A stretch of 64,000 bases of DNA from an uncultured Bacteroidia bacterium (GCA_902785825.1 CACZZZ010000003.1:124001-188000); one strand, 5' to 3'. Counted from the stretch's first letter, positions 1 through 8,580 are shown. A program made the numbers and translations. Notes: generated by a model not told the origin, from the letters alone.

Positions 1-1
1 A

Positions 2-517
2 ACTCTTCTTGATCTCTATGCTATAAAAAAGACCCAGGGGCGTCTTGATGGCTTGGATGTCAATATGGTAGGAGATCTGAAATACGGCAGGGCCGTCCAT
101 TCGCTGGTGGATGCCCTCAGGCATTTCAACCCGAAGTTCACATTCACCGCTCCGGAGGAGCTGGAGATGCCAAAGAAGTATCTTGAGATGCTTGACAAGG
201 ACGGTATCCCTTACCGCCAGGTCTCCAGGATAGAGGATGGCCTGAATGAGTGCGACATCCTCTACATGACCCGTGTCCAGCAGGAAAGGTTCCCTGATAT
301 GGCGGAATATGAGAAGGTCAAGGATGTCTATAGGCTGACCGCGTCTATGCTCGGCTCCGTCAGGCCCGGGATGAAGGTGATGCACCCGCTCCCCAGGGTT
401 GGGGAAATCGCCGAGGATGTTGACGCAACTCCGTACGCCTATTATTTCCAGCAGGCCGGAGGCGGAATGTATGTCCGCATGGCGATTATTTCTTATTTAT
501 TGGGTTATTCCTTTTAA
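2..517 (+). CDS. pyrB: Aspartate carbamoyltransferase catalytic chain, C-terminal part
   Basis: The enzyme joins carbamoyl phosphate and aspartate in the second step of pyrimidine synthesis. The window begins inside the gene: the frame is open back to base 2, so about 171 C-terminal residues of a roughly 310-residue protein are present. Visible signatures are VGDLKYGR, YMTRVQQERF and HPLPRVGEIAEDVD, which carry aspartate- and carbamoyl-phosphate-contacting residues, and the family end YFQQAGGGMYVRMA. In many Bacteroidales the regulatory chain gene pyrI follows directly; here it does not, the next gene being serC after 79 bases. Internal ATG or TTG codons near the window edge are not starts. 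Confidence 0.95.
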   Translation, partial: TLLDLYAIKKTQGRLDGLDVNMVGDLKYGRAVHSLVDALRHFNPKFTFTAPEELEMPKKYLEMLDKDGIPYRQVSRIEDGLNECDILYMTRVQQERFPDMAEYEKVKDVYRLTASMLGSVRPGMKVMHPLPRVGEIAEDVDATPYAYYFQQAGGGMYVRMAIISYLLGYSF

Positions 518-596
518 ATTACCTATATTTACCCCCGATTCGGTTTTGATTCCTAATCACATAAAATAATAACAGTTAAAAATTGTAATATTCGAA

Positions 597-1670
597 ATGA
601 AAAAGGTCCATGTTTTCAATGCCGGCCCCTGCCTTCTCCCGCAGGTCGCCATCGACAATGCCATAGAGGCTCTGAAAGACTTCAAAGGCACTGGTGTCTC
701 TGTCCTCAGCATCTCCCACCGCACCAAGGAGTGGGATGAGACTATGGATGAGTGCCGCGCTCTTTGGAGGGAACTGCTCAATATTCCTGACACCCATGAG
801 GTCATATTCCTCGGAGGCGGTGCCTCGCTTCAGTTCCTCTATGTCGCGATGAACTATCTTGAGAAGAAAGCCGCTTATCTTGAGACAGGTGTCTGGGCAA
901 AGAAGGCGTTGAAGGAAGCCAAGGGCCTTGGCGACGCTTACGCCCTCGCCAGCTCCGCTGACAAGAACTACTCTTATATTCCTAAGGGATATGTGATCCC
1001 CACGGACATCGACTACTTCCACATCACCACCAACAACACCATCTACGGTACTGAGATCAAGGAAGACATCGACTGCCCCGTCCCTCTCATCGCCGACATG
1101 AGCTCCGACATCATGAGCCGCCCGGTTGACGTGAGCAAGTACGACCTCATCTACGGAGGCGCCCAGAAGAATGTCGGCCCCGCCGGCGCGATCTTCGCCA
1201 TAATTAAGAAAGACTCCCTCGGAAGGGTCTCCAGGTATATTCCCACCATGCTGGACTACCGCACCCACATCGACAAGCTCTCTATGTTCAACACCCCTCC
1301 AGTGTTCTCCATCTACATGATGAACGAGACCCTGAAGTGGCTCAAGGGCATCGGTGGAGTCGAGGCTATCCACAAGATCGACACCGAGAAGGCCAACCTG
1401 CTTTACGGCGAGATCGACCGCAACCCCCTGTTCGTCGGCACAGCCGCCAAGGAAGACCGTTCCATCATGAACGTCTGCTTCGTCATGGCTCCCGGCTATG
1501 AGGCTCTTCAGGACGAGTTCCTCACCTTCGCCAAGGAACACGGCATGATCGGCATCAAGGGTCACCGCTCTGTCGGAGGATTCAGGGCTTCCCTCTACAA
1601 TGCCTGCACCATCGAGGATGTCCAGGCTCTCGTGGACTGCATGAAGGAATTCGAGACTCTTAAGAAATAA
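597..1670 (+). CDS. serC: Phosphoserine aminotransferase
   Basis: PLP enzyme converting 3-phosphohydroxypyruvate and glutamate to phosphoserine and 2-oxoglutarate in serine synthesis; it may also serve the vitamin B6 route. The 357 residues are full length for the family. The N-terminus FNAGPCLLP and the GGGASLQF phosphate-binding stretch (about residues 73-80) are typical; the PLP lysine is K191 in [11 protein letters not shown]. The C-terminal [15 protein letters not shown] is also characteristic. The gene is followed six bases later by serA and then by a DUF1015 gene, an arrangement conserved in Bacteroidetes, so the three are probably one transcript. A weak promoter candidate (TTG at 500-502, TATATTTA at 524-531) lies upstream. 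Confidence 0.97.
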   Translation: MKKVHVFNAGPCLLPQVAIDNAIEALKDFKGTGVSVLSISHRTKEWDETMDECRALWRELLNIPDTHEVIFLGGGASLQFLYVAMNYLEKKAAYLETGVWAKKALKEAKGLGDAYALASSADKNYSYIPKGYVIPTDIDYFHITTNNTIYGTEIKEDIDCPVPLIADMSSDIMSRPVDVSKYDLIYGGAQKNVGPAGAIFAIIKKDSLGRVSRYIPTMLDYRTHIDKLSMFNTPPVFSIYMMNETLKWLKGIGGVEAIHKIDTEKANLLYGEIDRNPLFVGTAAKEDRSIMNVCFVMAPGYEALQDEFLTFAKEHGMIGIKGHRSVGGFRASLYNACTIEDVQALVDCMKEFETLKK

Positions 1671-1676
1671 TTGGAT

Positions 1677-2597
1677 ATGAAGATATTAGTAGCTACACAG
1701 AAGCCTTTCTCAGCCGCTGCTGTGGCAGGGATCAAGGAGATTGTGGAAGGAGCCGGCCACGAGTTCGCCGCTCTTGAGAAATACGCCGACGCTTCCGAGC
1801 TTGTCGCCGCTGTCGCTGACGCTGACGCCCTCATTATCCGCTCGGACAAAGTTACCGCCGAGGTGCTTGACGCCGCGAAGAACCTGAAGATCGTCGTCCG
1901 CGCCGGTGCGGGGTATGACAATGTGGATCTCGCAGCCGCGACCGCCCACAAGGTAGTCGTGATGAACACTCCCGGACAGAACTCCAACGCCGTGGCCGAG
2001 CTGGCTGTCGCCATGATGATATTCATGGCCCGCACCCAGTTCACTCCCGCCACCGGAAGCGAGGTGCAGGGCAAGAGGCTCGGCATCCAGGCTTTCGGCA
2101 ATGTCGGCCGTCTGGTCGGCGCCAAGGCAAAGGCTCTCGGAATGGAGATCCTCGCCCTTGACCCGTTCCTCACTCCCGAGCAGATCGAGGCCGGAGGAGC
2201 CAAGCCGGTCTTCAACCTGGACGAGCTTTACGCTTCTTCCGACTATGTCTCCATCCATATTCCCGCCCTTCCCTCGACGATCAAGAGCATCGGTTACGAC
2301 CTCATCACAAAGATGCCCAAGGGAGCTACTCTCGTGAACACCGCCCGTAAGGAAGTTATTGATGAGGAAGGACTTATGAAGGCTCTTGAGGAGCGTCCCG
2401 ACCTTAAGTACGTCACTGACGTGATGCCCGACAACTACGAGACTCTCCGTGAGAAGTTCGGCATGAGGGTCTTCGCCACACCCAAGAAGATGGGTGCCCA
2501 GACAGCTGAGGCCAACATGAACGCCGGCCTTGCCGCCGCCCGTCAAATCTGCGACTTCTTTGCCACCGGTAACACCCGTTTCCAAGTCAACAAGTAG
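1677..2597 (+). CDS. serA: D-3-phosphoglycerate dehydrogenase, short form
   Basis: NAD-dependent oxidation of 3-phosphoglycerate to 3-phosphohydroxypyruvate, the first step of serine synthesis. The 306-residue protein has the catalytic and nucleotide-binding domains only; the C-terminal ACT regulatory domain of E. coli SerA is absent, so serine feedback of that type is not expected. RAGAGYDNVD (about residues 78-87) and the NAD loop GIQAFGNVGR (about 136-145, a Bacteroidetes variant of GxGxxG) are clear, as is the NTARKEVID substrate region. The start is taken as the ATG six bases after the serC stop; a TTG two codons earlier directly abuts that stop and is less likely. It is the middle gene of the serC-serA-DUF1015 operon. 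Confidence 0.95.
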   Translation: MKILVATQKPFSAAAVAGIKEIVEGAGHEFAALEKYADASELVAAVADADALIIRSDKVTAEVLDAAKNLKIVVRAGAGYDNVDLAAATAHKVVVMNTPGQNSNAVAELAVAMMIFMARTQFTPATGSEVQGKRLGIQAFGNVGRLVGAKAKALGMEILALDPFLTPEQIEAGGAKPVFNLDELYASSDYVSIHIPALPSTIKSIGYDLITKMPKGATLVNTARKEVIDEEGLMKALEERPDLKYVTDVMPDNYETLREKFGMRVFATPKKMGAQTAEANMNAGLAAARQICDFFATGNTRFQVNK

Positions 2598-2604
2598 TGT
2601 CATT

Positions 2605-3846
2605 ATGGTACGAGTAAAACCCTTTGCGGCGATCCGTCCGCCTAAAGATATTGTCACTGAAGTAGCGGCTCCGCCGTACGACGTGTTGAACTCCGCCGAG
2701 GCCAAGGAGATGGCCGGTGAGAAGTCCCTCCTTCATATTACCAAGCCCGAGATTGATTTCGAGCCGATGCTCGAGGATCATGACCCTCAGGTCTATGCCA
2801 AGGCTGTCGAGAATTTCAAGGCCTGGCAGGCCAAGGGATGGCTCAAGCGTGACCCCAAGGAGTGCTATTATGTCTATGCCCAGACCATGGAGGGCCGCAC
2901 CCAGTACGGTCTCGTGCTCTGCGCCCACACTGACGACTACGCTTCCGGAAAGATCAAAAAGCATGAGCTCACCCGCAAGGATAAGGAAGACGACCGCATG
3001 GTCCATGTCCGTATCCAGAACGCCAACATCGAGCCGGTTTTCTTCGCCTACAAGGACAACGACATCCTGAACAAGATCGTCGCCCAGACCGTCTTGAGGG
3101 AGCCGGAATATAACTTCGTGGATGAGAATAACTTCGGCCACAAGTTCTGGGTCATCGACGACGACAAGACCATCGACCAGATCACCCGCCTGTTCAATGG
3201 CGATGTTGAGGCTTTTTATGTCGCTGACGGTCATCACCGCACCGCCGCCGCGGCCCGTGTCGGCGCTGAGAAGCGGGCTCAGAATCCGAACCACACCGGA
3301 GACGAGGAGTACAACTTCTTCATGGCGGTGTGCTTCCCTGAGAGCCAGCTCAAGATCCTGGACTACAACCGCGTGGTGAAGGATCTTAACGGTCTTTCCT
3401 CAGAGGAGTTCCTCTCTGCCCTGGATAAGGATTTCACCGTGGTCGAGAAAGGGACGGAAATATATCACCCTGACCATCTTCATAACTTCTCGATGTACCT
3501 GGACGGCAAGTGGTATTCACTTGAGGCCCTCCCCGGGAGGTATGATGATTCCGATCCGATCGGTGTGCTGGATGTGACCATCCTCTCGAACCTTGTCTTG
3601 GATTCCATCCTCGGAATCAAGGACTTGCGTACCGACAAGAGGATAGACTTCGTCGGTGGAATCAGAGGACTCGGTGAGCTTTCCCGCAGGGTTGATTCCG
3701 GCGAGATGAAGGTCGCTTTCGCCCTTTATCCTGTCTCTATGGGCCAGCTGATCGACATTGCCGACACCGGCAACATCATGCCACCGAAGACCACCTGGTT
3801 CGAGCCCAAGCTCCGCTCAGGCCTCTTTATCCACTCGCTGGACTAA
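2605..3846 (+). CDS. DUF1015 family protein of the serine operon
   Basis: A 413-residue protein of the DUF1015 family, whose biochemical function is not established. The hallmark YVADGHHRTAAA lies at about residues 205-216, and PYDVLN and HVRIQNANIEP are also typical. It starts seven bases after serA, and coupling to serC and serA is widespread in Bacteroidetes, so a role tied to serine metabolism is a reasonable inference but no more. The open frame extends upstream into serA, but that part is only an overlapping frame: family similarity begins at MVRVKPFAAIRPPKD. No signal peptide or membrane segment is visible, so it is probably cytoplasmic. Confidence 0.88.
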   Translation: MVRVKPFAAIRPPKDIVTEVAAPPYDVLNSAEAKEMAGEKSLLHITKPEIDFEPMLEDHDPQVYAKAVENFKAWQAKGWLKRDPKECYYVYAQTMEGRTQYGLVLCAHTDDYASGKIKKHELTRKDKEDDRMVHVRIQNANIEPVFFAYKDNDILNKIVAQTVLREPEYNFVDENNFGHKFWVIDDDKTIDQITRLFNGDVEAFYVADGHHRTAAAARVGAEKRAQNPNHTGDEEYNFFMAVCFPESQLKILDYNRVVKDLNGLSSEEFLSALDKDFTVVEKGTEIYHPDHLHNFSMYLDGKWYSLEALPGRYDDSDPIGVLDVTILSNLVLDSILGIKDLRTDKRIDFVGGIRGLGELSRRVDSGEMKVAFALYPVSMGQLIDIADTGNIMPPKTTWFEPKLRSGLFIHSLD

Positions 3847-3852
3847 CCGTCC

Positions 3853-3879
3853 TGTCATTCTGAGCGAAGCGAAGAATCT
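3853..3879 (+). repeat. 27-base interspersed repeat, copy A
   Basis: Begins TGTCATTCTGAGCG and ends AAGCGAAGAATCT. Identical or near-identical copies occur at 5256-5282, 10996-11022 and 17029-17055, with a half copy at 28932-28944. This one lies between two convergent genes, and its last two bases form part of the stop codon (TAG) of the minus-strand DUF6935 gene. The ends can pair weakly (ATTCT with AGAAT). Confidence 0.9.
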
Positions 3880-4465
3880 ACGCCCATTTATCGGCCGCCA
3901 CGGGAGTCCGCACGTCGCCAAGGTACTGGATCTCAACGATAAACCACTGCCCGGTGCTGGGTTTCTTCCTCAGCTTCACCGGGCGGGGGTTGTCCGCTCC
4001 GCCGGAATGGAGGTACAGGACAGCCCAGTTCTCATTGTCAAAAGAATATGGGGTGGAGGAAACCTTTATCTTATAAGGCGTTGAAGGCGTGTAGTTGTTC
4101 GCCGGAGTAGCACCCTCAAAGAACGAGTTTACCTTGTAGAACTTCCCGTCCATGAAACGGTCGGAGATCTGCTGAAGGGCCATTGGGGTCAGCGGATCGG
4201 GCCCTTTCAGGAAATTCAGCATCTTGATTGATTCTTCCTTGTCGGTCTCAAAGCGTGTGAGCGCCAGGAGAGACAGGGCCGCTACGGCATAAACGTCTGT
4301 CAGCGCCGCCTCCGGAAGCGCCTTGAGGTCATCCACAGTCTGGGGTAATGACTCAAATGTGTAGGTTTTGCTTTTCCCGCTGACGGCCTTGCTGACCGTT
4401 TGGCTGACTTTGTTCTTGAACAGGCGTCCGAGGCCGCCCAAGAGATCCGATACCAGTTTATCCAT
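3878..4465 (-). CDS. DUF6935-like protein
   Basis: A 195-residue protein. From FESLPQTVDDLKALPE to the end it resembles the DUF6935 family: MLNFLKGPDPLTP, DRFMDGKFYKVNSFFEGA, SGGADNPRPVKLRKKPSTG and the terminal VRTPVAADKWA are all typical. The function is unknown; members often occur as stand-alone accessory genes. The N-terminal 40 residues are amphipathic and lack a signal peptide. A TTG 15 codons upstream would lie in the promoter region, so the ATG at 4465 is preferred. The stop codon falls inside the interspersed repeat copy A, which suggests the repeat arrived at or reshaped the gene's 3' end. The gene faces away from the DUF4160/DUF2442 pair. Confidence 0.75.
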   Translation of the reverse strand: MDKLVSDLLGGLGRLFKNKVSQTVSKAVSGKSKTYTFESLPQTVDDLKALPEAALTDVYAVAALSLLALTRFETDKEESIKMLNFLKGPDPLTPMALQQISDRFMDGKFYKVNSFFEGATPANNYTPSTPYKIKVSSTPYSFDNENWAVLYLHSGGADNPRPVKLRKKPSTGQWFIVEIQYLGDVRTPVAADKWA

Positions 4466-4481
4466 AAGATTATCTTTTCCG

Positions 4482-4510
4482 CAAGATACTAATAATTGCC
4501 TATTAATCAA
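4482..4510 (-). promoter_or_regulatory. Candidate promoter of the DUF6935 gene
   Basis: On the minus strand TTG (4508-4510), 19 bases, then TATCTTG (4482-4488), one base short of the TAnnTTTG element. The predicted start of transcription is about 10 bases before the ATG. A small palindrome, CTATTAATCAATAG on the plus strand, surrounds the upstream element. Confidence 0.4.
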
Positions 4511-4535
4511 TAGCGGGACAATGGTCGTAAGACAA

Positions 4536-4555
4536 TTTGGCTTTTCGGCGAATAT
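4536..4555 (+). repeat. 20-base direct repeat, left copy, flanking the DUF4160/DUF2442 module
   Basis: TTTGGCTTTTCGGCGAATAT recurs exactly at 5337-5356. The two copies enclose the DUF4160/DUF2442 gene pair, about 800 bases apart. The right copy carries the upstream promoter element of the arabinose operon. Confidence 0.85.
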
Positions 4556-4557
4556 AT

Positions 4558-4588
4558 TTTGAGGTAATTAAATTATTACCTATATTCG
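4558..4588 (+). promoter_or_regulatory. Promoter of the DUF4160/DUF2442 module
   Basis: TTTG (4558-4561), 19 bases, TATATTCG (4581-4588): one mismatch to the Bacteroidetes TAnnTTTG element with exact spacing. Transcription would start near 4595, about 16 bases before the DUF4160 start codon. Confidence 0.6.
4563..4580. promoter_or_regulatory. Palindromic operator candidate
   Basis: GGTAATTAAATTATTACC: six-base arms GGTAAT and ATTACC around TAAATT, filling almost exactly the spacer between the two promoter elements. Such placement suits a repressor. The second gene of the operon encodes a helix-turn-helix, so autorepression is inferred. Confidence 0.5.
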
Positions 4589-4610
4589 CGGAAATGAAAA
4601 ACTTCCACTT

Positions 4611-4865
4611 ATGCCTACTGTATTTATCTTATTTGGTTTTATTTTTAGGTTCTACTCTAACGACCATGCTCCCATTCATATTCATGTGATAAAAGGGAGA
4701 ACGAGAGCTAAATTTACGATTGCTCCAGTCGAACTTGTTGAGAACCACGGGTTGAAACCTGCTGAACTTAAACTTGTTGAGTCGGTTATAGAAGAAAACC
4801 AAGAGGTTATCGCTGAACACTGGAACAAGTATTTCAATAACGGGGACAAGTTGAATGAAGATTGA
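4611..4865 (+). CDS. DUF4160 domain protein (putative toxin-antitoxin component)
   Basis: An 84-residue protein matching the DUF4160 family along its whole length: the start MPTVFILFGF and the motif YSNDHAPIHIHVIKG are diagnostic. The family is found mostly as the first gene of two-gene modules with a DUF2442 partner, as here, and is suspected to belong to toxin-antitoxin systems; its activity is not known. The stop overlaps the next gene by 11 bases, so translation is probably coupled. The composition is more AT-rich than the surrounding metabolic genes, and 20-base direct repeats lie on both sides of the pair, consistent with horizontal arrival. Confidence 0.85.
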   Translation: MPTVFILFGFIFRFYSNDHAPIHIHVIKGRTRAKFTIAPVELVENHGLKPAELKLVESVIEENQEVIAEHWNKYFNNGDKLNED

Positions 4866-5280
4866 GAAGATATGGCTTACAGATGATGCTGTATGGGTAC
4901 GTAGGGATGATGGGGCAGTAGCCTCTGAATCTTTCTCTGATTACCCGAGGCTTAGGCTTGCATCATCTGAGCAGAGAGCATGTTTCATCGTCGATGATTT
5001 TGGTGTCCGTTGGCCGGAACTAGATGAGGATCTGTTATTTGAAGAGTTCTTCCGGCATAAGCCGAAAACGGATATTCGGGAGTTGTTCATGTCGCATCCG
5101 GAACTCAACGCCTCTGCCGTAGCCAGGCGCATGGGGATCTCCCAAAGCCTTTTCGCACAATACATTTCTGGTACGAAAAAGCCTTCGGAAAAAAGGCTTG
5201 AGGAGATATTCTCAACAATAAGAGCGATTGGTTTTGAACTTATGTCGCTTCGCATAGATTCTTCACTTCGCTCAGAATGA
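4855..5280 (+). CDS. DUF2442 domain protein with C-terminal helix-turn-helix (putative antitoxin)
   Basis: A 141-residue protein. Residues 1-65 are a DUF2442 domain ending in the typical VRWPELDEDL; residues about 80-135 form an XRE-like helix-turn-helix (SAVARRMGISQSLFAQYISG). It overlaps the DUF4160 gene by 11 bases and is probably its partner and the repressor of the module; this is inferred from order and from the palindrome in the promoter. The last residues, DSSLRSE, and the TGA stop are encoded by an inverted copy of the 27-base interspersed repeat, so the natural C-terminus has probably been replaced or extended. Confidence 0.82.
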   Translation: MKIEKIWLTDDAVWVRRDDGAVASESFSDYPRLRLASSEQRACFIVDDFGVRWPELDEDLLFEEFFRHKPKTDIRELFMSHPELNASAVARRMGISQSLFAQYISGTKKPSEKRLEEIFSTIRAIGFELMSLRIDSSLRSE

Positions 5281-5282
5281 CA
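5256..5282 (-). repeat. 27-base interspersed repeat, copy B (inverted)
   Basis: Reads AGATTCTTCACTTCGCTC then AGAATGACA on the plus strand, one change from copies A and D. It overlaps the end of the DUF2442-HTH gene, providing its last codons and its stop. Confidence 0.9.
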
Positions 5283-5336
5283 GGGGTGGCTGGTCAGGTC
5301 GGCCATGGCACCGTGATATCATTCGCCGGAAGGCCG

Positions 5337-5356
5337 TTTGGCTTTTCGGCGAATAT
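5337..5356 (+). repeat. 20-base direct repeat, right copy
   Basis: Exact copy of 4536-4555. Its first four bases are the TTTG element of the promoter of the GH127 gene, so a duplication of this promoter segment accompanied insertion of the module, or the module was inserted by recombination at it. Confidence 0.85.
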
Positions 5357-5368
5357 TCTTTATATTTG
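5337..5368 (+). promoter_or_regulatory. Promoter of the arabinose operon
   Basis: TTTG (5337-5340), 20 bases, TATATTTG (5361-5368): full match to the Bacteroidetes housekeeping promoter. The predicted start of transcription is near 5375, giving an untranslated leader of about 28 bases. Confidence 0.75.
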
Positions 5369-5402
5369 ATAGTTGGAATAACAACCGACTAACAACCATC
5401 CG

Positions 5403-7409
5403 ATGAGACGAATAACCACAATCCTCCTCTGTGCTGCGGCGATCATTCTGCTGACCTCGGCCGACAAGAACAAGAAGGCAAACCACCAGGACGGGGGCTA
5501 CCCCATAACCCCGGTCCAGTTCACATCCGTGAAAGTCTCCGACGGCTTCTGGGGTCAAAGGCTCAAAGCCTCAAGGGAAGTCACTATCCCCCTGGCTTTC
5601 AGCAAGTGCGAGGAGACCGGCCGGTACGAGAACTTCGTCAAGGCCGCCCATCCGAGCGAGGAATATAAAGTCGGTGGCCTCGCTTTCGACGATACGGATG
5701 TCTATAAGACCATCGAGGGAGCCAGTTATGTCCTCCAGACCTATCCAGACAAGAAACTCGAGGCATATATTGACAGTGTCCTTGTCATTGTCGCCGCCGG
5801 TCAGGAACCGGACGGATATCTCTATACCTCCAGGACCATGAACCCCAAGCATCCGCACAATTGGTCCGGAGATCATAGATGGGAAAAGGTCGAGGTGCTC
5901 AGCCATGAGCTTTACAATCTCGGTCACATGGTCGATGGAGCCGTGGCTCATTACCAGGCCACTGGCAAACGTAACTTCCTCGATATAGCGATCAGGTACG
6001 CCGACTGCGTCTGCCGCGAGATCGGTCCCGGACCGGGCCAGGTGGAGAGGGTTCCCGGCCACCAGATCGCCGAGATGGCCCTCTGCCGCCTCTATCTCGT
6101 GACTGGAGACAAGAAATACCTCGAACAAGCCAAGTACTTCCTCGATCGCAGGGGCAAGACGGCCACCAGTGATCTTTACACCCAGTCCCATCTCCCGATC
6201 TTGGAGCAGGACGAGGCTGTGGGTCACGCCGTGAGGGCGACTTACATGTATTCCGGAATAGCCGATGTGGCCGCCTTGACCGGGGATAAGGAATATATCG
6301 ACGCCATTGACAGGATCTGGGATAACATCGTCAGCAAGAAATATTACATCACCGGAGGCATTGGCGCTACGCACCAGGGAGAGGCTTTCGGGAAGAATTA
6401 TGAGCTTCCGAACGCCGAGGCCTATTGCGAGACCTGCGCGGCGATAGGCAATGTCTATGTCAACCACAGGATGTTCCTTCTGCACGGAGAGTCAAAATAT
6501 TACGATGTCCTGGAGCGCACCCTCTACAACGGGCTTCTCTCCGGGGTGTCACTCCAAGGCGACGGATTCTTCTATCCGAACCCGTTGGAGACGGCCGGAG
6601 GATACGAGCGCAAGCCTTGGTTCGGCTGCGCCTGCTGTCCTTCGAACATCTGCCGTTTCATCCCTTCCGTACCGGGATATGTCTATGCCGTCAACGGGAA
6701 TGACCTGTACGTCAATCTCTATATGCCCAACACACTCACCCAAAAAGTGAACGGGAAGGATGTCGTCCTGAGGCAGGAGACAGGTTATCCCTGGAACGGG
6801 GATGTCCAGATCACTATTGACAAGAACTCCGCCAAGACTTTCTCCCTGAAGCTCCGCATTCCTGGCTGGGTCAGGGGAGAGGTCGCACCCGGTGAGCTCT
6901 ATAAATATGCTGACGGGAAGTCTCTGGGTTACAAGGTGTTGGTGAATGGAGAGGAGGTCTCATCCGAGCTTGATAAAGGATATTTCACCATAACCCGTAG
7001 TTGGAAGAAGGGTGACAAGGTCTCTCTTCATCTTGACATGGAGCCGAGAGTCGTAACCGCCCGTGAGGAAGTCCTGGCCGATCGTGGCAAGATCGCTGTT
7101 GAGAGAGGTCCGATCGTTTATTGCGCTGAGGCCGCTGACAACAGTTTCCCGGTCCGGAGCGTGTTGATGAGTCCCGTGCCTGCCATGACGGTCTCCCATG
7201 GGGATATCCTTGGTTATCCGGTCGAGAAGATCTCCACCGTCGCCCAGACTCTCCATTATGACCAGATGGGACGTCTGAGGGTGGATGATGTCAAACTGAC
7301 CATGATCCCTTATTACGCCTGGTGCCACAGGGGAGCGGGGGAGATGGCCGTTTGGCTCCCGACGGAGCTTGGGGCCGCGTCTCCGGCCAAGCCTTTTGAG
7401 AAGAAATAA
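5403..7409 (+). CDS. GH127 beta-L-arabinofuranosidase, secreted
   Basis: A 668-residue glycoside hydrolase of family 127 (formerly DUF1680), whose characterised members release L-arabinofuranose from beta-linked arabino-oligosaccharides using a cysteine nucleophile and a zinc-binding cysteine cluster. Here Cys342 and Cys345 (CETC) and the CxCC cluster Cys409, Cys411 and Cys412 (GCACCPS) are present, as is the GHAVRATYMYSG region. The N-terminus MRRITTILLCAAAIILLTS is a signal peptide without a lipobox, so the enzyme is probably periplasmic. It opens an operon with mutarotase, symporter and araDAB genes, which makes arabinose the expected product. Other GH127 or GH146 specificities cannot be excluded. 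Confidence 0.92.
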   Translation: MRRITTILLCAAAIILLTSADKNKKANHQDGGYPITPVQFTSVKVSDGFWGQRLKASREVTIPLAFSKCEETGRYENFVKAAHPSEEYKVGGLAFDDTDVYKTIEGASYVLQTYPDKKLEAYIDSVLVIVAAGQEPDGYLYTSRTMNPKHPHNWSGDHRWEKVEVLSHELYNLGHMVDGAVAHYQATGKRNFLDIAIRYADCVCREIGPGPGQVERVPGHQIAEMALCRLYLVTGDKKYLEQAKYFLDRRGKTATSDLYTQSHLPILEQDEAVGHAVRATYMYSGIADVAALTGDKEYIDAIDRIWDNIVSKKYYITGGIGATHQGEAFGKNYELPNAEAYCETCAAIGNVYVNHRMFLLHGESKYYDVLERTLYNGLLSGVSLQGDGFFYPNPLETAGGYERKPWFGCACCPSNICRFIPSVPGYVYAVNGNDLYVNLYMPNTLTQKVNGKDVVLRQETGYPWNGDVQITIDKNSAKTFSLKLRIPGWVRGEVAPGELYKYADGKSLGYKVLVNGEEVSSELDKGYFTITRSWKKGDKVSLHLDMEPRVVTAREEVLADRGKIAVERGPIVYCAEAADNSFPVRSVLMSPVPAMTVSHGDILGYPVEKISTVAQTLHYDQMGRLRVDDVKLTMIPYYAWCHRGAGEMAVWLPTELGAASPAKPFEKK

Positions 7410-7430
7410 CTGATTAATAATATTTTAGCC

Positions 7431-8579
7431 ATGTTTAAAAAGTATTTCGCTGTTTGCGCGGCCGCTCTCCTGATCATGGGATGCGGCGGAAAAAAGAAGG
7501 CAGAAGTCACAGGTTTGAAGTCCGGTATTGATCCCGAGGCCTTCCATGTTGAGAAGGACGGGAAGTGGATCAACCTTTACACACTGACCAACAAGGCTGG
7601 GATGGAAGTCAGTATCACCAATTACGGTGGCCGCATTGTTTCCGTGATGGTTCCTGACAAGAAGGGAGAGTTCAAGGATGTCGTCCTGGGATTCGACAAT
7701 ATCCAGGATTATTTCCCGGAGAACAACCAGACTGATTTCGGCGCCACGATCGGCCGTTATGCCAACCGTATCAATCAGGGAAAGATCACCGTGGAAGGTG
7801 TAGAGTATCAGCTGCCTCAGAATAACTATGGCCATTGCCTCCACGGAGGGCCCAACGGCTGGCAGTATAAGGTCGCTGAGGTTGTCTCTGGCTCCGGCAA
7901 CACCCTGAAACTGAAATTCGACTCTCCCGACGGAGAGGCCAACTTCCCTGGCCATGTCACAGCCTATGTGACCTTCACTTTGACGGAGGATAACGCCATC
8001 GACATCCGTTACGAGGCCACCACCGACAAGACCACGGTTATCAACATGACCAACCATTCTTATTTCAACCTCTCCGGAGACCCTGCTAACCACAGTATTG
8101 AGGCCGATGAGCTTTACATAAACGCCACCAATTTCACTCCTGTGGACAGCACCTTCATGACCACCGGCGAGATCGCTCCTGTCGAGGGAACCCCGATGGA
8201 TTTCCGCAAGGCTAAGCTCGTGGGCAAGGACATCAATGCCGACTACGACCAGCTCCACAACGGAAAGGGATATGACCACAACTGGGTGCTAGACACCAAG
8301 GGAGACGACACTGTCCTCGCCGCCGAGCTTTATTGCCCGGAGACCGGCATCGCCCTTAAGCAATATACCGATGAGCCCGGAGTCCAGATCTATGCGGGCA
8401 ACTTCCTTGACGGTACTGTCACCGGAAAGAAGGGTGTGGTTTACAACTTCCGCCACGCCATCTGCCTCGAGACCCAGAAATATCCCGACACCCCTAACAA
8501 GCCCGATTGGCCCTCAGCAACCCTGAAGCCCGGCGAGAAGTACACAAGCCATTGCGTGTTCGCCTTCTCTGTGAGGTAA
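7431..8579 (+). CDS. galM: Aldose 1-epimerase (mutarotase), lipoprotein
   Basis: Interconverts alpha and beta anomers of free sugars such as arabinose, galactose or glucose. The protein has 382 residues. A lipoprotein signal ends in LIMGC, so it is probably anchored in a membrane facing the periplasm. The catalytic pair is visible: His209 in NMTNHSYFNLSG and Glu347 in CLETQKYPDTPN; the early motif NYGGRIVSV is also typical. It lies 21 bases after the GH127 gene and one base before the symporter gene, so it probably equilibrates arabinose released by the hydrolase before uptake. Confidence 0.93.
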   Translation: MFKKYFAVCAAALLIMGCGGKKKAEVTGLKSGIDPEAFHVEKDGKWINLYTLTNKAGMEVSITNYGGRIVSVMVPDKKGEFKDVVLGFDNIQDYFPENNQTDFGATIGRYANRINQGKITVEGVEYQLPQNNYGHCLHGGPNGWQYKVAEVVSGSGNTLKLKFDSPDGEANFPGHVTAYVTFTLTEDNAIDIRYEATTDKTTVINMTNHSYFNLSGDPANHSIEADELYINATNFTPVDSTFMTTGEIAPVEGTPMDFRKAKLVGKDINADYDQLHNGKGYDHNWVLDTKGDDTVLAAELYCPETGIALKQYTDEPGVQIYAGNFLDGTVTGKKGVVYNFRHAICLETQKYPDTPNKPDWPSATLKPGEKYTSHCVFAFSVR

Positions 8580-8580
8580 T

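Noticed and set aside
576..1565. Long open frame on the minus strand across serC
   Set aside because: It is a shadow of serC produced by GC-rich codon use; the plus-strand protein is full length and family-typical.
2530..2604. Upstream extension of the DUF1015 gene
   Set aside because: It lies inside serA; family similarity starts at the ATG at 2605.
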